Below are positions 62,751-64,000 of a stretch of 64,000 bases of DNA, piece by piece (position 1 is the first letter of the stretch; every line of letters starts with the position of its first letter). Made by a program: the position numbers and the translations under genes. This DNA comes from Pusillimonas caeni. Its GTDB lineage: Bacteria > Pseudomonadota > Gammaproteobacteria > Burkholderiales > Burkholderiaceae_B. Under the pieces are notes generated by a model that saw only the letters and a program-made list of their open reading frames with translations, did no database searches and was not told where the DNA came from. The stretch lies in the NCBI RefSeq assembly GCF_003545815.1, contig NZ_PDUW01000003.1, positions 372,001 through 436,000 of the forward strand, read 5' to 3'.

Positions 62751-64000
62751 ATGCTGAACCTTGCCGAATATCGCCAGCGTCCCGCCTTGCTGGCAGACTG
62801 GCTGCCCTGGGCCGGATTGGTTGCGCCGGGCATCGTGCTGAATAAGGATGGTTCCTTTCAGCGCACGACTCGTTTTCGCGGACCTGATCTGGATAGCGCG
62901 ACCCAAAGCGAGCTGATCGCCACGACGGCGCGCTTGAACAATGCACTACGGCGCCTGGGGTCGGGCTGGGCGCTTTTCATTGAGGCCGAGCGCCGCCCGG
63001 CGGCGGGCTACCCCCATTCGGACTTTCCTGAAGCCCTGTCCTGGCTGGTCGATCAGGAGCGCCGCGCCGCCTTCGAAGAGGCTGGGAATCACTTCGAGAG
63101 TGCCTATTACTTGACGTTCGTGTTCCTCCCACCCGAGGAGTCTCGCGCCCGCGCAGCGGGGCTGCTCTATGAGAACCGTCCCGCCGAAGGCGTGGACTGG
63201 CGTGAGCGGCTGGCCGCATTCGTAGCGGAAACGGATCGCGTCTTTGATCTACTTGATAGCGTGATGCCAGAAATCGGCTGGCTGGATGACAGCCAGACGC
63301 TCGCGTACCTGCATTCCACCATCTCGACACGGCGTTACGGCATCGGTGTGCCGGAAGTGCCGTTCCATCTGGATGCGCTGCTGAGCGATTGCGCACTGGT
63401 GGGTGGGCTGGCACCGACACTGGGCGACGCACATCTGCGCGTGGTATCGGTGCGGGGCTTCCCGACGTCCACCTGGCCGGGCATTTTGGATGACCTTAAC
63501 CGGCTTGGTTTTGCCTATCGCTGGAGTACGCGCTTCATCTGTATGGACAAAGCCGAGGCGGAAAAGGAGCTGCGCCGCCTACGTCGTCAGTGGTTCGCCA
63601 AGCGCAAAAATGTCGTGGCGCTGCTGCGGGAAACGATTTTCCAGCAGGAGTCGCCTCTGGTCGATACCGATGCCAGCAACAAGGCCGCCGATGCAGATGC
63701 TGCCTTGCAGGAGTTGGGCAGTGATCAAGTCGCCTTTGGCTACGTCACCACTACCGTGACGATGCTGGATGCCGAACCCGCTGCGGCCGATGAAAAGCTG
63801 CGCATGATTGAACGCGTCATCCAGGGCCGGGGTTTTGTGACGATTCCTGAGACGCTGAATGCTGTGGATGCCTGGCTCTCGTCCATCCCCGGCAACGCCT
63901 ACGCAAATGTACGGCAACCGATTGTGTCTACATTGAATCTGGCGCACATGATGCCGGTATCAGCAGTGTGGGCTGGACCGGAGAAAAACAACCATCTGGA
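62751..64000 (+). CDS. trbE: TrbE/VirB4-like ATPase, N-terminal part
   Basis: Starts ATG at 62751 (MLNLAEYRQRPALLADWLPW) after AAGAGG and runs open to the window end, about 416 codons. VAPGIVLNKDGSFQRTTRFRG, the RRLGSGWALFIEAERR strand and FTYL-type central segments fit the CagE/TrbE N-terminal domain. The last residues (MPVSAVWAGPEKNNHL) just precede the Walker A. The rest of the trb operon lies to the right. Confidence 0.92.
   Translation, partial: MLNLAEYRQRPALLADWLPWAGLVAPGIVLNKDGSFQRTTRFRGPDLDSATQSELIATTARLNNALRRLGSGWALFIEAERRPAAGYPHSDFPEALSWLVDQERRAAFEEAGNHFESAYYLTFVFLPPEESRARAAGLLYENRPAEGVDWRERLAAFVAETDRVFDLLDSVMPEIGWLDDSQTLAYLHSTISTRRYGIGVPEVPFHLDALLSDCALVGGLAPTLGDAHLRVVSVRGFPTSTWPGILDDLNRLGFAYRWSTRFICMDKAEAEKELRRLRRQWFAKRKNVVALLRETIFQQESPLVDTDASNKAADADAALQELGSDQVAFGYVTTTVTMLDAEPAAADEKLRMIERVIQGRGFVTIPETLNAVDAWLSSIPGNAYANVRQPIVSTLNLAHMMPVSAVWAGPEKNNHL

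Larger units (their letters stand above)
11874..64000. mobile_element. Tn4371-type integrative and conjugative element (right end not in window)
   Basis: Gene order fits this ICE family: tyrosine integrase at one end, then DUF932, ParB, RadC, DUF736, DUF2958, DUF2285, RdfS-like HTH, RepA, ParA, DUF2840, TraF and relaxase, a cargo region, and finally LysR, EexN, TraG, CopG and a trb mating-pair operon. Coding from 18.4 to 31.8 kb and from 58 to 64 kb has high-GC, very uniform codon use. The 14.0-17.9 kb defence segment and much of the 31.8-57 kb cargo look lower in GC and less uniform, consistent with acquired inserts. Boundaries: left at the int/mutS junction; right beyond base 64000. Confidence 0.88.

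Overview
The window looks like a high-GC betaproteobacterial chromosome, probably Alcaligenaceae (Bordetella, Achromobacter or Pusillimonas relatives). This rests on protein character and on a cysG-cysI-cysJ / L16-oxygenase / mutS neighbourhood; no rRNA or other taxonomic marker is present. The chromosomal part is bases 1 to about 11.87 kb. It carries a sulfide-oxidation locus (rhodanese, ArsR-type persulfide sensor, remnant of a persulfide dioxygenase, sulfide:quinone oxidoreductase), the assimilatory sulfite-reduction genes cysG, cysI and cysJ, a JmjC-type ribosomal oxygenase and mutS.

From about 11.87 kb to beyond the right end lies an integrative and conjugative element (ICE) of the Tn4371 type. 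Its integrase gene ends 5 bp before the mutS start codon. Left arm (11.9-17.7 kb): integrase, Cro-like HTH, excisionase, then a two-gene putative defence system resembling GAPS6 (a large helical-repeat plus PIN-like protein and a small partner that share a short glycine-rich motif). Maintenance and regulatory core (18.4-31.8 kb): DUF932, ParB, RadC, DUF736, XRE, DUF2958, DUF2285 activator, RdfS-like HTH, RepA, ParA, RHH-like protein, DUF2840, TraF, relaxase. A likely oriV (iterons, DnaA-like boxes, AT-rich tract) lies between repA and parA, and an oriT candidate precedes the relaxase. The right-hand transfer block (58.0-64.0 kb) has EexN, TraG, a CopG-like protein and TrbB, TrbC, TrbD and TrbE (cut by the window end).

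The cargo (31.8-57.0 kb) is a redox and respiration island. The minus strand carries ccoN, ccoO, a diheme CcoP-like cytochrome, a TsdA-like thiosulfate dehydrogenase and a CcoI-like copper ATPase, followed by a complete ccmABCDEFGHI set for cytochrome c maturation. The plus strand carries a response regulator and sensor kinase, then dsbD, two TlpA-type thioredoxins (one fused to a membrane domain), a DsbG-like protein, a TSUP exporter, a pyridine-nucleotide disulfide oxidoreductase, a DsrE-like protein and lnt. A 17-bp direct-repeat box of the PmrA/QseB type (TTAA(G) hexamers, 5-nt gap) lies in front of each of the three operons, so the cargo two-component system probably controls the whole island.

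Decay is visible at several places: the persulfide dioxygenase remnant, a frameshifted thioredoxin next to the copper ATPase, and a LysR fragment between the relaxase and ccmI. No tRNA, rRNA or CRISPR array was seen.
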